The notes below the pieces were generated by a model. It did not search any database and was not told the DNA's origin. It worked only from the letters and a program-made list of their open reading frames with translations. DNA of 64,000 nucleotides, taken from Heyndrickxia sporothermodurans (GTDB taxonomy: Bacteria; Bacillota; Bacilli; Bacillales; Bacillaceae_C). The DNA lies in assembly GCA_018333075.1 (NCBI GenBank), contig BORH01000011.1:1-64000 (forward strand), written 5' to 3'. This document shows positions 56,105-63,806 of this stretch, piece by piece (position 1 is the stretch's first letter; every line of letters starts with the position of its first letter). Made by a program: the position numbers and the translations under genes.

Positions 56105-57304
56105 ATGTCAGGTATTAAAAATTTAGATCGAAATAAAATTGTTGAAAACAAAGAAGAGCAAATCAAAGCGTTACAAGCTGCATTTGAAAGCGCAGATCCA
56201 GTCGCAGTTGCTGAAAAGATTGTGGAGAACTATGAAAACAATGCTCTCCACTTCCAGGACATGATGAATACTACAATTCGTGAAGCAAACAGAGCGAATG
56301 AACAACAATGGGATGACGCTGTATTAGCTCAACGTGGTGTCCGTGCTTTAACAACGAAGGAAAGAGAGTTCTATAATAAGGCAATTGAAGTTCAATCATT
56401 TGATGGTGTATCACAATTAATGCCACCTACAGTGTACGAACGAGTTTTTGAGGATTTAGCAATTGACCACCCGTTATTATCTAAAATTAATTTTCAGCGT
56501 GTTGGAGCATCAACAATGTGGGTAGTACGTAAGGAAGGCGCTACAACAGCATATTGGGGTGAGGTATGCGATAACATTAAGGAAATGGTAGATCACGGAT
56601 TTAAAACATTTGATGAAGGGATGTTTAAACTTTCAGGTTTCTTAGTTGTTTGTAAGGCTATGTTTGAAATAGGTCCTGAATGGTTAGACCGTTATGTTCG
56701 TGCCTTTTTAACTGAAATTGTAGCTTCTGAATTAGAATCAGTTGTAGTGATAGGTGATGGAAATAAAAAACCAATTGGTATGATTCGTGATCTTGATGGG
56801 TCTGTTCAAGGTGGAGTTTACCCTGAAAAGACAGCTAAGGAATTAAAAGATTTATCACCAAAAACAATAGGGAAAGAAATTCTAGCACCTGCAACAATCG
56901 TAGACAAGAATGAAGATGGTACTCCAAAACGTACAAGACCATATGCAGGTATAACATTTATTATAAATCCATATGACTATGCAATGCGATTCTTTGGTGA
57001 AGGTGTGAAGCAGCGAGAAGATGGTACATGGGTATTTGACAAATTCCCTGTTCCAGGGTTAGAAATTATTCAATCATCTGCTGTACCTATCGATAAAATG
57101 GTTGTTGGTCATCCAAAAGATTACTTTATGGGGGTTGCAGCAGAAGCTAAGCTTGAGTCAACAGACGTTTTAAGAATGATTGAAGATCAACGATTATATT
57201 TAGTACGCCAATTAGCAAATGGACGTCCAATTGATAACGATAAATTCGATGTGTTCGATATTAGTAAAATCGGTGAATCGGTTGAAACAGAAGAAACACC
57301 CTGA
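56105..57304 (+). CDS. HK97-type major capsid protein
   Basis: A 399-aa capsid protein with RBS AGGAGGAATG. The N-terminal about 90 residues (helical, KNKEEQIKALQAAFESADP) act as a scaffold; the shell domain begins near FYNKAIEVQSFDGVSQLMPP and continues with LSKINFQRVGASTMWVVRKEG, VVIGDGNKKPIGMIRD, and GITFIINPYDYAMRFFGE. The zero frame ends ETEETP then TGA, and the last sense codon and stop form CCC-TGA, a known +1 slip sequence. A minority of product may therefore carry a 20-residue extension. Confidence 0.93.
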   Translation: MSGIKNLDRNKIVENKEEQIKALQAAFESADPVAVAEKIVENYENNALHFQDMMNTTIREANRANEQQWDDAVLAQRGVRALTTKEREFYNKAIEVQSFDGVSQLMPPTVYERVFEDLAIDHPLLSKINFQRVGASTMWVVRKEGATTAYWGEVCDNIKEMVDHGFKTFDEGMFKLSGFLVVCKAMFEIGPEWLDRYVRAFLTEIVASELESVVVIGDGNKKPIGMIRDLDGSVQGGVYPEKTAKELKDLSPKTIGKEILAPATIVDKNEDGTPKRTRPYAGITFIINPYDYAMRFFGEGVKQREDGTWVFDKFPVPGLEIIQSSAVPIDKMVVGHPKDYFMGVAAEAKLESTDVLRMIEDQRLYLVRQLANGRPIDNDKFDVFDISKIGESVETEETP

Positions 57305-57365
57305 TAAGCCCGTAAATCTAAAAGCTGATCCTGTGGATACAGAAGTAACTTTGTCCTGGGATTAG
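57299..57365 (+). CDS. +1 frameshift extension of the capsid: first half of an FN3 domain
   Basis: At CCC (57299-57301) followed by TGA, skipping T57302 opens a 20-codon frame (57303-57362) reading DKPVNLK...VDTEVTLSWD, stop TAG 57363-57365. This is the strand A-B signature of fibronectin type III domains (P-x-N-L ... T-x-V-T-L-S-W-D). The frame has no start of its own. CCC-UGA +1 slippage at the same position is known for capsid and tail proteins of Listeria phage PSA. The extended capsid would be 419 aa. Confidence 0.75.
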
Positions 57366-57401
57366 TATTTTAGCTCAGGGTCATTATAGGAGGTTTAGAA
57401 A

Positions 57402-57854
57402 TTGACAACATATAATGTTTACCGTGATGGCGAGAAAGTAGCCAGCGGACTAAAGGGGAAGTCGTATACAGATATAAGTTTGACTGCAAATACAGAGTAT
57501 AAATATCAGGTAAGTGCTGAAAATAGTGCTGGCGAAAGTGAACTTTCGGAACCTATTACAATTAAAACGAATTACAGCGATCCTGAATCTGTGGAGGTCA
57601 GTCCTAAGACAAATAATCTTGAAGTAGGTGCTACTCGTAATCTATCAGCAACTGTCACACCGTCTACAGCAAAACAGACAGTAACATGGTCTAGTTCAGA
57701 TACTTCACTCGCCACAGTTGATTCTAGTGGTAAAGTAACAGCTGTTAAAGAGGGTACTGTCACTATCACGGCTACTTCTACAGAAAACACCAACATAAAA
57801 GGTACAGCAACTGTAAATGTTAACGAACCAGAGCCACCAGAAGGTGAAGGTTAA
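57402..57854 (+). CDS. truncated FN3 plus BIG2 Ig-like protein
   Basis: A 150-aa protein from TTG 57402 with an AGGAGG ribosome binding site at 57388-57393 and an in-frame stop just upstream, so it is translated separately. It starts directly at strand C of a fibronectin type III domain (TTYNVYRDGEKVASGLKG, TDISLTANTEYKYQVSAENSAGESELSEPITIKT), lacking strands A and B. A complete bacterial Ig-like BIG2 domain follows (PESVEVSPKTNNLEVG ... VTWSSSDTSLATVDSSGKVTAVKEGTVTITAT), then an acidic tail. The missing strands are those in the frameshift extension just upstream. Probably a surface decoration with carbohydrate-binding character. Confidence 0.85.
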   Translation: MTTYNVYRDGEKVASGLKGKSYTDISLTANTEYKYQVSAENSAGESELSEPITIKTNYSDPESVEVSPKTNNLEVGATRNLSATVTPSTAKQTVTWSSSDTSLATVDSSGKVTAVKEGTVTITATSTENTNIKGTATVNVNEPEPPEGEG

Positions 57855-58141
57855 TGTTAAATGATTTGAAAAATAGTCTTCGAATTACGTGGGAAGATGA
57901 AGATGAGGAACTTGAAAAAATTATTAAACGATCTGAGTCGTATTTGTCTGATTTGACAGGTGCGACTTTTGATTTTGATAAGGAAGAATGGGTAAAAGAA
58001 CTTTTACTAGAAAGATGCCGTTATGTTTATAATAATGCAGTTGATGAATTTGAAGAGAATTTTGCACATGAATTGAAACGTCTTATATTGATGGTCGCAC
58101 TAGGAAAAGTAGGTGCTTTAGATGAAAAAACAATATCGTGA
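57854..58141 (+). CDS. head-tail connector (gp6-like)
   Basis: A 95-aa helical protein: LKNSLRITWEDEDEELEKIIKRSESYLSDLTG, LLLERCRYVYNNAVDEFEENF, typical of phage gp6-like connector/DNA packaging proteins that form a ring under the portal. ATG overlaps the stop of the Ig-like gene (TAATG). Confidence 0.85.
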   Translation: MLNDLKNSLRITWEDEDEELEKIIKRSESYLSDLTGATFDFDKEEWVKELLLERCRYVYNNAVDEFEENFAHELKRLILMVALGKVGALDEKTIS

Positions 58142-58472
58142 GACATTTAATGACGGCATATTAAAATACGGTTCTTATAAGACAAGTCGTTCCGAATCAC
58201 GTAAAGTTATCGGAAAAAAATTCGAAGAACATGGTCGATTATTTTACAATGAGATGTCTGTTAGAGATTCAGATTATCTTAAATTTGGATCAATGGGATC
58301 CACTTTAGATATGAAAGTAAAAACACCTATGCCACCATCATTACGAAAAATAGACAAAGCTAGTTTAATAGTGAAGATAGATGGCGTGGATTACACCATT
58401 ATTGAAGCGGATAGAGATAAAAATTATCTCTATTTTTATTTACACAAAACGGACGGTGAGCCAAATGAATGA
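58122..58472 (+). CDS. head closure (head-tail adaptor) protein
   Basis: A 116-aa beta-rich protein overlapping the connector gene by 20 bases: FNDGILKYGSYKTSRSESRKVIGKKFEEHGRLFYNEMSVRDSD, VKTPMPPSL, VDYTIIEADRDKNYLYFYL. Length and position match phage head-closure proteins (SPP1 gp16-like). Confidence 0.8.
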   Translation: MKKQYRETFNDGILKYGSYKTSRSESRKVIGKKFEEHGRLFYNEMSVRDSDYLKFGSMGSTLDMKVKTPMPPSLRKIDKASLIVKIDGVDYTIIEADRDKNYLYFYLHKTDGEPNE

Positions 58473-58866
58473 AGGGACAAAAGAGAGGTTAAAGAAGCTT
58501 AATAAACTTCTAATTAATAGCCTTGAATCCAATCTTTCCATAAGGGTATTCCAGGATAGTGTGAGTGAGGACGAATTTAAACATGAACTAAATGGGATTT
58601 ACCATTACATCATATTTGAAACTGGCGGAATGAGAAAAGCTGATGATTCGAAATTCACTCTGATTCAAGATGTTTTAGTGCGATTTTATGCTGAAAATGT
58701 AGATGATGTTGACAATGCTCAGATTGATGTTATTTCAATTTTAGAAAACAAAGGATATACATTTATGAATTCCACTAAAAGTGCAATTCAAAAAGGAAAA
58801 GAAGATGCTTATGTGGATGAAATAGAATTTAATTTTACAAGGTCATTTAAATATGTGTGCTGCTAA
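58465..58866 (+). CDS. probable tail terminator / tail completion protein
   Basis: A 133-aa protein from ATG 58465 (GGTGAG upstream), overlapping the head-closure gene. It has an alpha/beta pattern with YHYIIFETGGMRKADDSKF, LIQDVLVRFYAENVDDVDNAQIDVISIL and EIEFNFTRSFKYVCC, like tail terminator proteins that cap the tail tube. The order relative to the gp10-like gene is the reverse of HK97. Confidence 0.7.
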   Translation: MNEGTKERLKKLNKLLINSLESNLSIRVFQDSVSEDEFKHELNGIYHYIIFETGGMRKADDSKFTLIQDVLVRFYAENVDDVDNAQIDVISILENKGYTFMNSTKSAIQKGKEDAYVDEIEFNFTRSFKYVCC

Positions 58867-59263
58867 TTGGACAATCAATTTTAAAGATGTTGATCGATTA
58901 GCGCAAAACATATCTAAAATTCCTAACCGTTCAGAAGAGATTATCAATCGAACATTAAGAGGAAAAAGCGCTCCAAAAGCAATGGAATCTATTCAGGTGG
59001 GGATTCCCATATCACCGAAGCAAAAACGCCATGCTCATAGTAGTAAGGCGCTAAATGTGCAACATGGTAATTTAGAATTTACCATTCGCCCTAAACGTTC
59101 ATTTGATTATATTAAATATCCTGATCTTGGAATCGGGACATCAAAGAAAAAAGCACCTAAGTTATTTATGGAAAAGGGATTAGACAAAACTTCACCTACG
59201 ATTGTCAATGATTTAAACAATGCAGTTATAAAAGAAATTGAAAATACTTTAGGAGGTCATTAG
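58853..59263 (+). CDS. HK97 gp10-like neck/tail protein
   Basis: A 136-aa basic protein overlapping the previous gene by 14 bases: VDRLAQNISKIPNRSEEIINRTLRGKSAPKAMESI, IPISPKQKRHAHSSKAL, DLGIGTSKKKAPKLFMEKGLD. The PKxR..HA..S and late alpha helix are typical of HK97-gp10 family minor tail proteins. Confidence 0.75.
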   Translation: MCAANWTINFKDVDRLAQNISKIPNRSEEIINRTLRGKSAPKAMESIQVGIPISPKQKRHAHSSKALNVQHGNLEFTIRPKRSFDYIKYPDLGIGTSKKKAPKLFMEKGLDKTSPTIVNDLNNAVIKEIENTLGGH

Positions 59264-59264
59264 C

Positions 59265-59837
59265 ATGCAAAAAACAATTGAAGAATTTGATTCGGCAAGT
59301 ATTACTAACTTTGGTATTAAATTTAAAGGTGAAGAGGAAGCACAGTCCTTTGGTTGTGTAGGACAAATTGAAGGCGAAACAGAAATGTTAACAAAAATAA
59401 AAAAATGTGAAGGTTTAGAAGTAAAAAGTAAATCAAAACCCCATAAAATGACTCTTAAAATAAATGCACATGTGAAGGTAGACCCTCTTAGAAAGATTTT
59501 TGGTCTATCTAATGAAGGTTTAAAGCCTGGTGTATATGCTTATGGATCTGATAGTAAAGGAACAGATTTCGTTTTAACGGCTGATGTTGTGGACGATTTC
59601 GAGGATTTAACAAAGCTTATTGCATTCCCCAATTGTTCATCTTCCACCGGTTTAACGTTGTCTATTGAAAATGGAGCGGATGAAGTTGCTGAACTAGAAA
59701 TGGAATTTACAGCGATGATAGATGATAACAAGAAATGTTACTATGAAGCACTTATCGAAGAATTGGAAGATGAAGAAGTTGCAGAGAATTGGAGAAAGAA
59801 CTTTTCAGCTGATCTTGTTAAAGTAACTACACCCTAA
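59265..59837 (+). CDS. major tail (tube) protein
   Basis: A 190-aa tube subunit starting two bases after the preceding stop (RBS AGGAGG). FDSASITNFGIKFKGEEEAQSFGCVGQIEGETEM, MTLKINAHVKVDPLRKIFGL and LIEELEDEEVAENWRKNFSADLVKV are typical of Gram-positive siphovirus tube proteins. The zero frame ends VTTP and then TAA; CCC-TAA again offers a +1 slip. Confidence 0.88.
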   Translation: MQKTIEEFDSASITNFGIKFKGEEEAQSFGCVGQIEGETEMLTKIKKCEGLEVKSKSKPHKMTLKINAHVKVDPLRKIFGLSNEGLKPGVYAYGSDSKGTDFVLTADVVDDFEDLTKLIAFPNCSSSTGLTLSIENGADEVAELEMEFTAMIDDNKKCYYEALIEELEDEEVAENWRKNFSADLVKVTTP

Positions 59838-59901
59838 AGCGCCCCAAAACCTTTCTGGTAAAAACGTGACAGACACGAAAGCTGTACTAGTTTGGGAATA
59901 G
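59832..59901 (+). CDS. +1 frameshift extension of the tail tube: first half of an FN3 domain
   Basis: After CCC (59832-59834), skipping T59835 opens 21 codons (59836-59898) reading KAPQNLSGKNVTDTKAVLVWE, here given in two parts: KAPQNLSGKNV and TDTKAVLVWE, then TAG 59899-59901. It is again an FN3 strand A-B segment and is clearly related to the capsid extension (P-x-x-P-x-N-L ... V ... T-x-x-x-L-x-W-D/E). The extended tube protein would be 211 aa. No strand C-G part follows here. Confidence 0.72.
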
Positions 59902-59921
59902 GGGAAAAGGAGGAAATCATA

Positions 59922-60272
59922 ATGGAAATTGAATTGAACGATGGAACGGTCAAGGAAGTGGATCCTAATGTCACTGCCTTGACCCTTTTTAAATTACAGA
60001 AAGAAAAGGTCATTGATGGAGATTTTCTAAAAGGGTTTTTAAATCAAAATGGTCCAGATTTGGATCCGATATCTGTTTTACAAGGAGTATATGTGGCATA
60101 CCGACAAGCAAATCCAAAAGAATTTATGAAGTTTGAAGAATTCCTTGAAAACTATTCACTGGATATTGAAACGGATATGCCTATCTATTTTGCTGTTGTC
60201 TCTAAGCAAGCAAAGAAATCATTCCAGAAGAACTTTGCTGCTAGAACTGGCTCATCAAATGGAAAAAAGTAA
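59922..60272 (+). CDS. tail assembly chaperone (short form, gpG-like)
   Basis: A 116-aa protein from ATG 59922 (AAAGGAGGAAATC). IELNDGTVKEVDPNVTALTLFKLQKEK at the start, then helical. It sits between tube and tape measure, the conserved place of the chaperone pair. The end of the frame contains A-AAA-AAG (60263-60269), giving a longer -1 product. Confidence 0.88.
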   Translation: MEIELNDGTVKEVDPNVTALTLFKLQKEKVIDGDFLKGFLNQNGPDLDPISVLQGVYVAYRQANPKEFMKFEEFLENYSLDIETDMPIYFAVVSKQAKKSFQKNFAARTGSSNGKK

Positions 60273-60457
60273 AACTGCCAAAGATCGAAATTGAGAACGT
60301 AGAGGATTTATATGCCCTCTACGTTTTTATTATGGGCATAAATGAACAAGATTTTTGGCAATTACCCCTCGCTTCCGTTCAACTGATTGCTGAGAATAAG
60401 ACAGCTTATGAGAATTGGAAGAATTATGAGGATGAAAGGAGGACGAAGAATGACTAA
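60263..60457 (+). CDS. -1 frameshift extension of the tail chaperone (gpGT-like)
   Basis: The canonical slippery heptamer A-AAA-AAG at 60263-60269 lies just before the TAA. A -1 slip continues from GTA 60269 for 62 codons (VKLPKIEIENVEDLYALYVF ... YENWKNYEDERRTKND) and stops at TAA 60455-60457, overlapping the tape-measure start. The fusion would be 178 aa, equivalent to gpGT of lambda. Confidence 0.85.
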   Translation, partial: KKVKLPKIEIENVEDLYALYVFIMGINEQDFWQLPLASVQLIAENKTAYENWKNYEDERRTKND

Positions 60458-63400
60458 AAATAGCGAAACAAAGGTAACCTTCAAAGTCTTTAATAAAGAA
60501 TTTAATAAGGCTATGACTGAAATGAACGCTTCTACTAAGAAGTTACGACAGGAATTAAAGCTTGAACAGGAACAGTTGAAGCTAAGTGGTTCCGAATCGC
60601 AGAAATTGCAATCTGTAATGAATAACCTGTCTAAACAATACGAGGTTGCTAAACAAAAGACGAAGGCTACTGCGGAGCAATTGGAAGCTGTTAAAAAGCA
60701 ATTTGGTGAAAACTCAACAGAAGCCAAGAATATGGAATCTAAGTTGAAAAGCGCTGAAATTGCTGAACAGCAACTTGCTAATAAACTACAAGAAACTTCT
60801 CAAAAGTTAAAAGAAGCTAAAAAAGCGGAAGAGGAAAGAGCTTCAGCTGTAGGAAAGGCAAAAGAAAATTTAAAACAGTTACAATCAGAAGAACAAAAAT
60901 TAACCCAAACCTCCGATAATCTAACCAAAAAGTTTGAAGCTGAAAAATCTGCGCTTGGTAATAATGCAAGCGAAACAAAAAAAGCGAAGCTAGAATACGA
61001 TTACTTAAAAGATGCTCAGAAAGTTGCAGCTGAAACAACAGATAATTTAAGGAAACAACTGGATAATGCGAAAGTTGCTTATGGTGAGAATAGTTCAGAA
61101 GTTCGTGAGCTTGAAGGGAAACTTCATGATGCCGTAAAAGCGGAAAATGAAATTATTAATAAATCCGTTGAATTGGAAAAGCGTGTAGGTAATGCTTTTA
61201 AAGTCGCTGGAAGTGAAGTAAAGGAATTCGGAAACAAGCTTCAGGAATCTGGTAAAAAGATGACCGATGCAGGGAAAAATATGTCCATGAAAGTAACTGC
61301 CCCTATTGCTGCATTCGGTGCCCTATCTGCTAAGACTGGTATGGAATTTGAATCCAGTATGAGTAATGTTGCTGCCATTTCTGGGTCAACAGGAAATGAT
61401 CTACAACAGCTAGAAGATAAGGCTAGGGAAATGGGTGCAACGACTAATAAGAGTGCAAAAGATGCAGCAGATGCTATGTCTTACATGGCTTTAGCAGGAT
61501 GGGATACTAAACAGATGCTTGGTGGTATTGAACCAATCTTAAAATTATCATCAGCAGGTAACATTGATTTAGCTAGAGCATCAGATTTAGTAACAGATTC
61601 CATGTCAGCTATGCAGTTAGAAGTTAAAGACTTACCAAGATTCTTGGATACAGTTGCTAGAGCTTCCCAAAAGTCTAATACAGATATTGATGCTCTAATG
61701 GAAGCTTTCCTTGTGGCCGGTGGAAATATGGCATCCTTTAATGTTCCGTTGGAAGAATCAACAGCACTTCTTGGAGTATTAGCAAATAGGGGTTATAAAG
61801 GTGCCGAAGCAGGTACAGCGATGAATGCTATCTTCACTAACTTAACAAGTGGTCTCGGTGCAAGTGGAAAGGCAATGAAAGAACTGGGCATTTCAGCCTT
61901 CGATGCTAATGGAAATTTCAAAGGATTAGAAGCTGTTTTGTTGGAAGTTAAAAAGAAAACAGAGGGTATGACTGATTCAGAGAAAGCTCATTATATTTCC
62001 ATGATCGCAGGTAAGGAACACCTTAAAACATTCCAAGCCCTAATGTCTGGTTTAGGTGAGGAATATGGAGGTTTAAAAGGTAAAGTTGAAGATTCAAACG
62101 GCGCATTAGATGAAATGTATAAAACAATGACCAACAACCTAAAAGGTCGTTTGGATGAATTGAAATCAAACTTTGAAGAGCTTCAAATAAAAATTTATGA
62201 AACAGTTGTACCTGCGCTAAATAAAATTGTTGTTGCTATTAATAAAGTGATCACTGGGCTAAACAATATGTCTCCTGGGATGAGACAAACGATAGTGATA
62301 CTATCTGCGATGGCAGCAGTGATAGGTCCACTGTTAATTATAATCGGTCAAATGGCTACCGGAATAGGAGCATTGACTAAAGTAGTTGGTAGCTCAATAA
62401 AAATAATAGGTGGACTAGGAAAAGCATTTAAAGTCGTCCGTACTGCTTTTATGTTACTTTCAAGGACACTCATGGCAAACCCGTGGGTAGCTGTTTTGAC
62501 GGTTGCGATTGGTGCAATCATAGCCATTATCATGAATTGGGGAGACATCGTTGATTGGTTGAAAGAGATTTGGAGTAGCTTTTCAACATGGATTTCTGGA
62601 TTATGGCAAGGAATTTCAGATGTTGCTACTCAAATTTGGGAAGGGATATCCTCTTTTTTAATTGGACTTTGGGAAGGAATTGTCGATATTGCATCATCCA
62701 TTTGGAACAATTTAGTAGATGTTTTTACATTCATTTTCCTTTTAGTAAAAGAAGTAATTAGTGCAGCTTGGACGGTTATTTCATCCATCCTAATTACAGC
62801 ATGGAAAATGATAGTTGCATTAACTGAACCGATTTGGCGACCAATTGTTAATTTTTTCTCTGTTTTGTGGGAAAGTGTTAAGTCTGTAACATCTACAGTT
62901 TGGAATGCGATTAAAAGTGTAATTAGCATTGTATGGAATGGAATAAAAAAAGCTGTAACTACGGTTGCGAATGCTGTTAAATCAGTCATATTGAAAATTT
63001 GGAACTCCATTAAGTCAGTAACAACAACAATTTGGAATTCTATTAAATCGGTTATCTCTACAGTATGGAGTACTATAAAATCAATCGTAACTGGCGCCAC
63101 TAGCGTTGTGAAGTCAATTGTTTCAACAGTTTGGAATTCTATTAAATCCGTAACTTCCACAGTTTGGAATGCGATAAAAAAAGTGATCAGCACCGTTTGG
63201 AATGGTATCAAAACAGCCGTATCAGTTCCGATTAATTGGATCAAAACAAAAGTATCAAATGTGTGGAATAGTATCAAAACTACTACATCTACCGTTTGGA
63301 ATGGCATAAAAAACGCAATGACCAAACCAATTGAAAAAGCTAAGGAGACTATTAGTAGAATCATTGAAAAGATTAAAGGATTCTTTTCTAAACTTAAATT

Positions 63401-63806
63401 GAAATTACCGAAAATATCTATGCCACCTTTACCACATTTTAAATTGACAGGTAAGTTTAGTTTAAAACCACCTTCTGTACCGAAGTTAGGAGTTGATTGG
63501 TATAGAAAAGGTGGTATTTTTGATGGTCCGAATGTGATTGGTATTGGTGAAGCTGGGAAAGAAGCAGCATTACCACTGATAGGAAAAGAAATGAATCCAT
63601 TTGCTGATGCAGTAGCCAATCGAATGTTATCAACTCTACCTCAAATGGCACAAAGCAAGATGGGGCAAGAAATAACAAATAATAATAGTGTGGTAATATA
63701 CGCGACTGTTCGAAATGATGGAGACATAGAAAAATTAGCTGATAAGTTAGATGGAACGTTAAGTAATCTTGGAAATCGAAGAAATGCAGCATGGGGTGGT
63801 GCTTAA
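60450..63806 (+). CDS. tape measure protein
   Basis: An 1118-aa protein that sets tail length. ATG 60450 has a strong ribosome binding site (AAAGGAGGAC). The N-terminal 260 residues are coiled coil (QELKLEQEQLKLSGSESQKL ...). A phage tail tape-measure core follows (about 285-560, MEFESSMSNVAAISGSTGND, AMSYMALAGWDTKQML, FLVAGGNMASFNVPLEES), then hydrophobic helices (about 605-700) and a tryptophan repeat array (62.9-63.3 kb). The C-terminal GGIFDGPNVIGIGEAGKEAALPL motif is typical of this family. Complete in the window. Confidence 0.95.
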   Translation: MTKNSETKVTFKVFNKEFNKAMTEMNASTKKLRQELKLEQEQLKLSGSESQKLQSVMNNLSKQYEVAKQKTKATAEQLEAVKKQFGENSTEAKNMESKLKSAEIAEQQLANKLQETSQKLKEAKKAEEERASAVGKAKENLKQLQSEEQKLTQTSDNLTKKFEAEKSALGNNASETKKAKLEYDYLKDAQKVAAETTDNLRKQLDNAKVAYGENSSEVRELEGKLHDAVKAENEIINKSVELEKRVGNAFKVAGSEVKEFGNKLQESGKKMTDAGKNMSMKVTAPIAAFGALSAKTGMEFESSMSNVAAISGSTGNDLQQLEDKAREMGATTNKSAKDAADAMSYMALAGWDTKQMLGGIEPILKLSSAGNIDLARASDLVTDSMSAMQLEVKDLPRFLDTVARASQKSNTDIDALMEAFLVAGGNMASFNVPLEESTALLGVLANRGYKGAEAGTAMNAIFTNLTSGLGASGKAMKELGISAFDANGNFKGLEAVLLEVKKKTEGMTDSEKAHYISMIAGKEHLKTFQALMSGLGEEYGGLKGKVEDSNGALDEMYKTMTNNLKGRLDELKSNFEELQIKIYETVVPALNKIVVAINKVITGLNNMSPGMRQTIVILSAMAAVIGPLLIIIGQMATGIGALTKVVGSSIKIIGGLGKAFKVVRTAFMLLSRTLMANPWVAVLTVAIGAIIAIIMNWGDIVDWLKEIWSSFSTWISGLWQGISDVATQIWEGISSFLIGLWEGIVDIASSIWNNLVDVFTFIFLLVKEVISAAWTVISSILITAWKMIVALTEPIWRPIVNFFSVLWESVKSVTSTVWNAIKSVISIVWNGIKKAVTTVANAVKSVILKIWNSIKSVTTTIWNSIKSVISTVWSTIKSIVTGATSVVKSIVSTVWNSIKSVTSTVWNAIKKVISTVWNGIKTAVSVPINWIKTKVSNVWNSIKTTTSTVWNGIKNAMTKPIEKAKETISRIIEKIKGFFSKLKLKLPKISMPPLPHFKLTGKFSLKPPSVPKLGVDWYRKGGIFDGPNVIGIGEAGKEAALPLIGKEMNPFADAVANRMLSTLPQMAQSKMGQEITNNNSVVIYATVRNDGDIEKLADKLDGTLSNLGNRRNAAWGGA
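62882..63320 (+). repeat. degenerate 33-bp (11-residue) repeats in the tape measure gene
   Basis: About a dozen units of the pattern T-V-W-N-x-I-K-x-V-I-S encode amphipathic helix turns (VWNAIKSVISI, IWNSIKSVTTT, VWNSIKSVTST, VWNGIKTAVS). The number of repeats in tape measure proteins scales with tail length, so copy number can vary by recombination. Confidence 0.8.

Noticed and set aside
57363-57402. Translational bypass (T4 gene 60 type) joining the two FN3 halves
   Set aside because: No matching take-off and landing codons around the gap, and the second part has its own AGGAGG ribosome binding site.
62882-63320. CRISPR-like array
   Set aside because: The repeats are in-frame coding repeats of the tape measure protein, without spacers or conserved repeat boundaries.
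62630-63619. Minus-strand 329-codon frame inside the tape measure gene
   Set aside because: Arises from the codon bias of the W-N-x-I-K repeats on the forward strand; no start signals.
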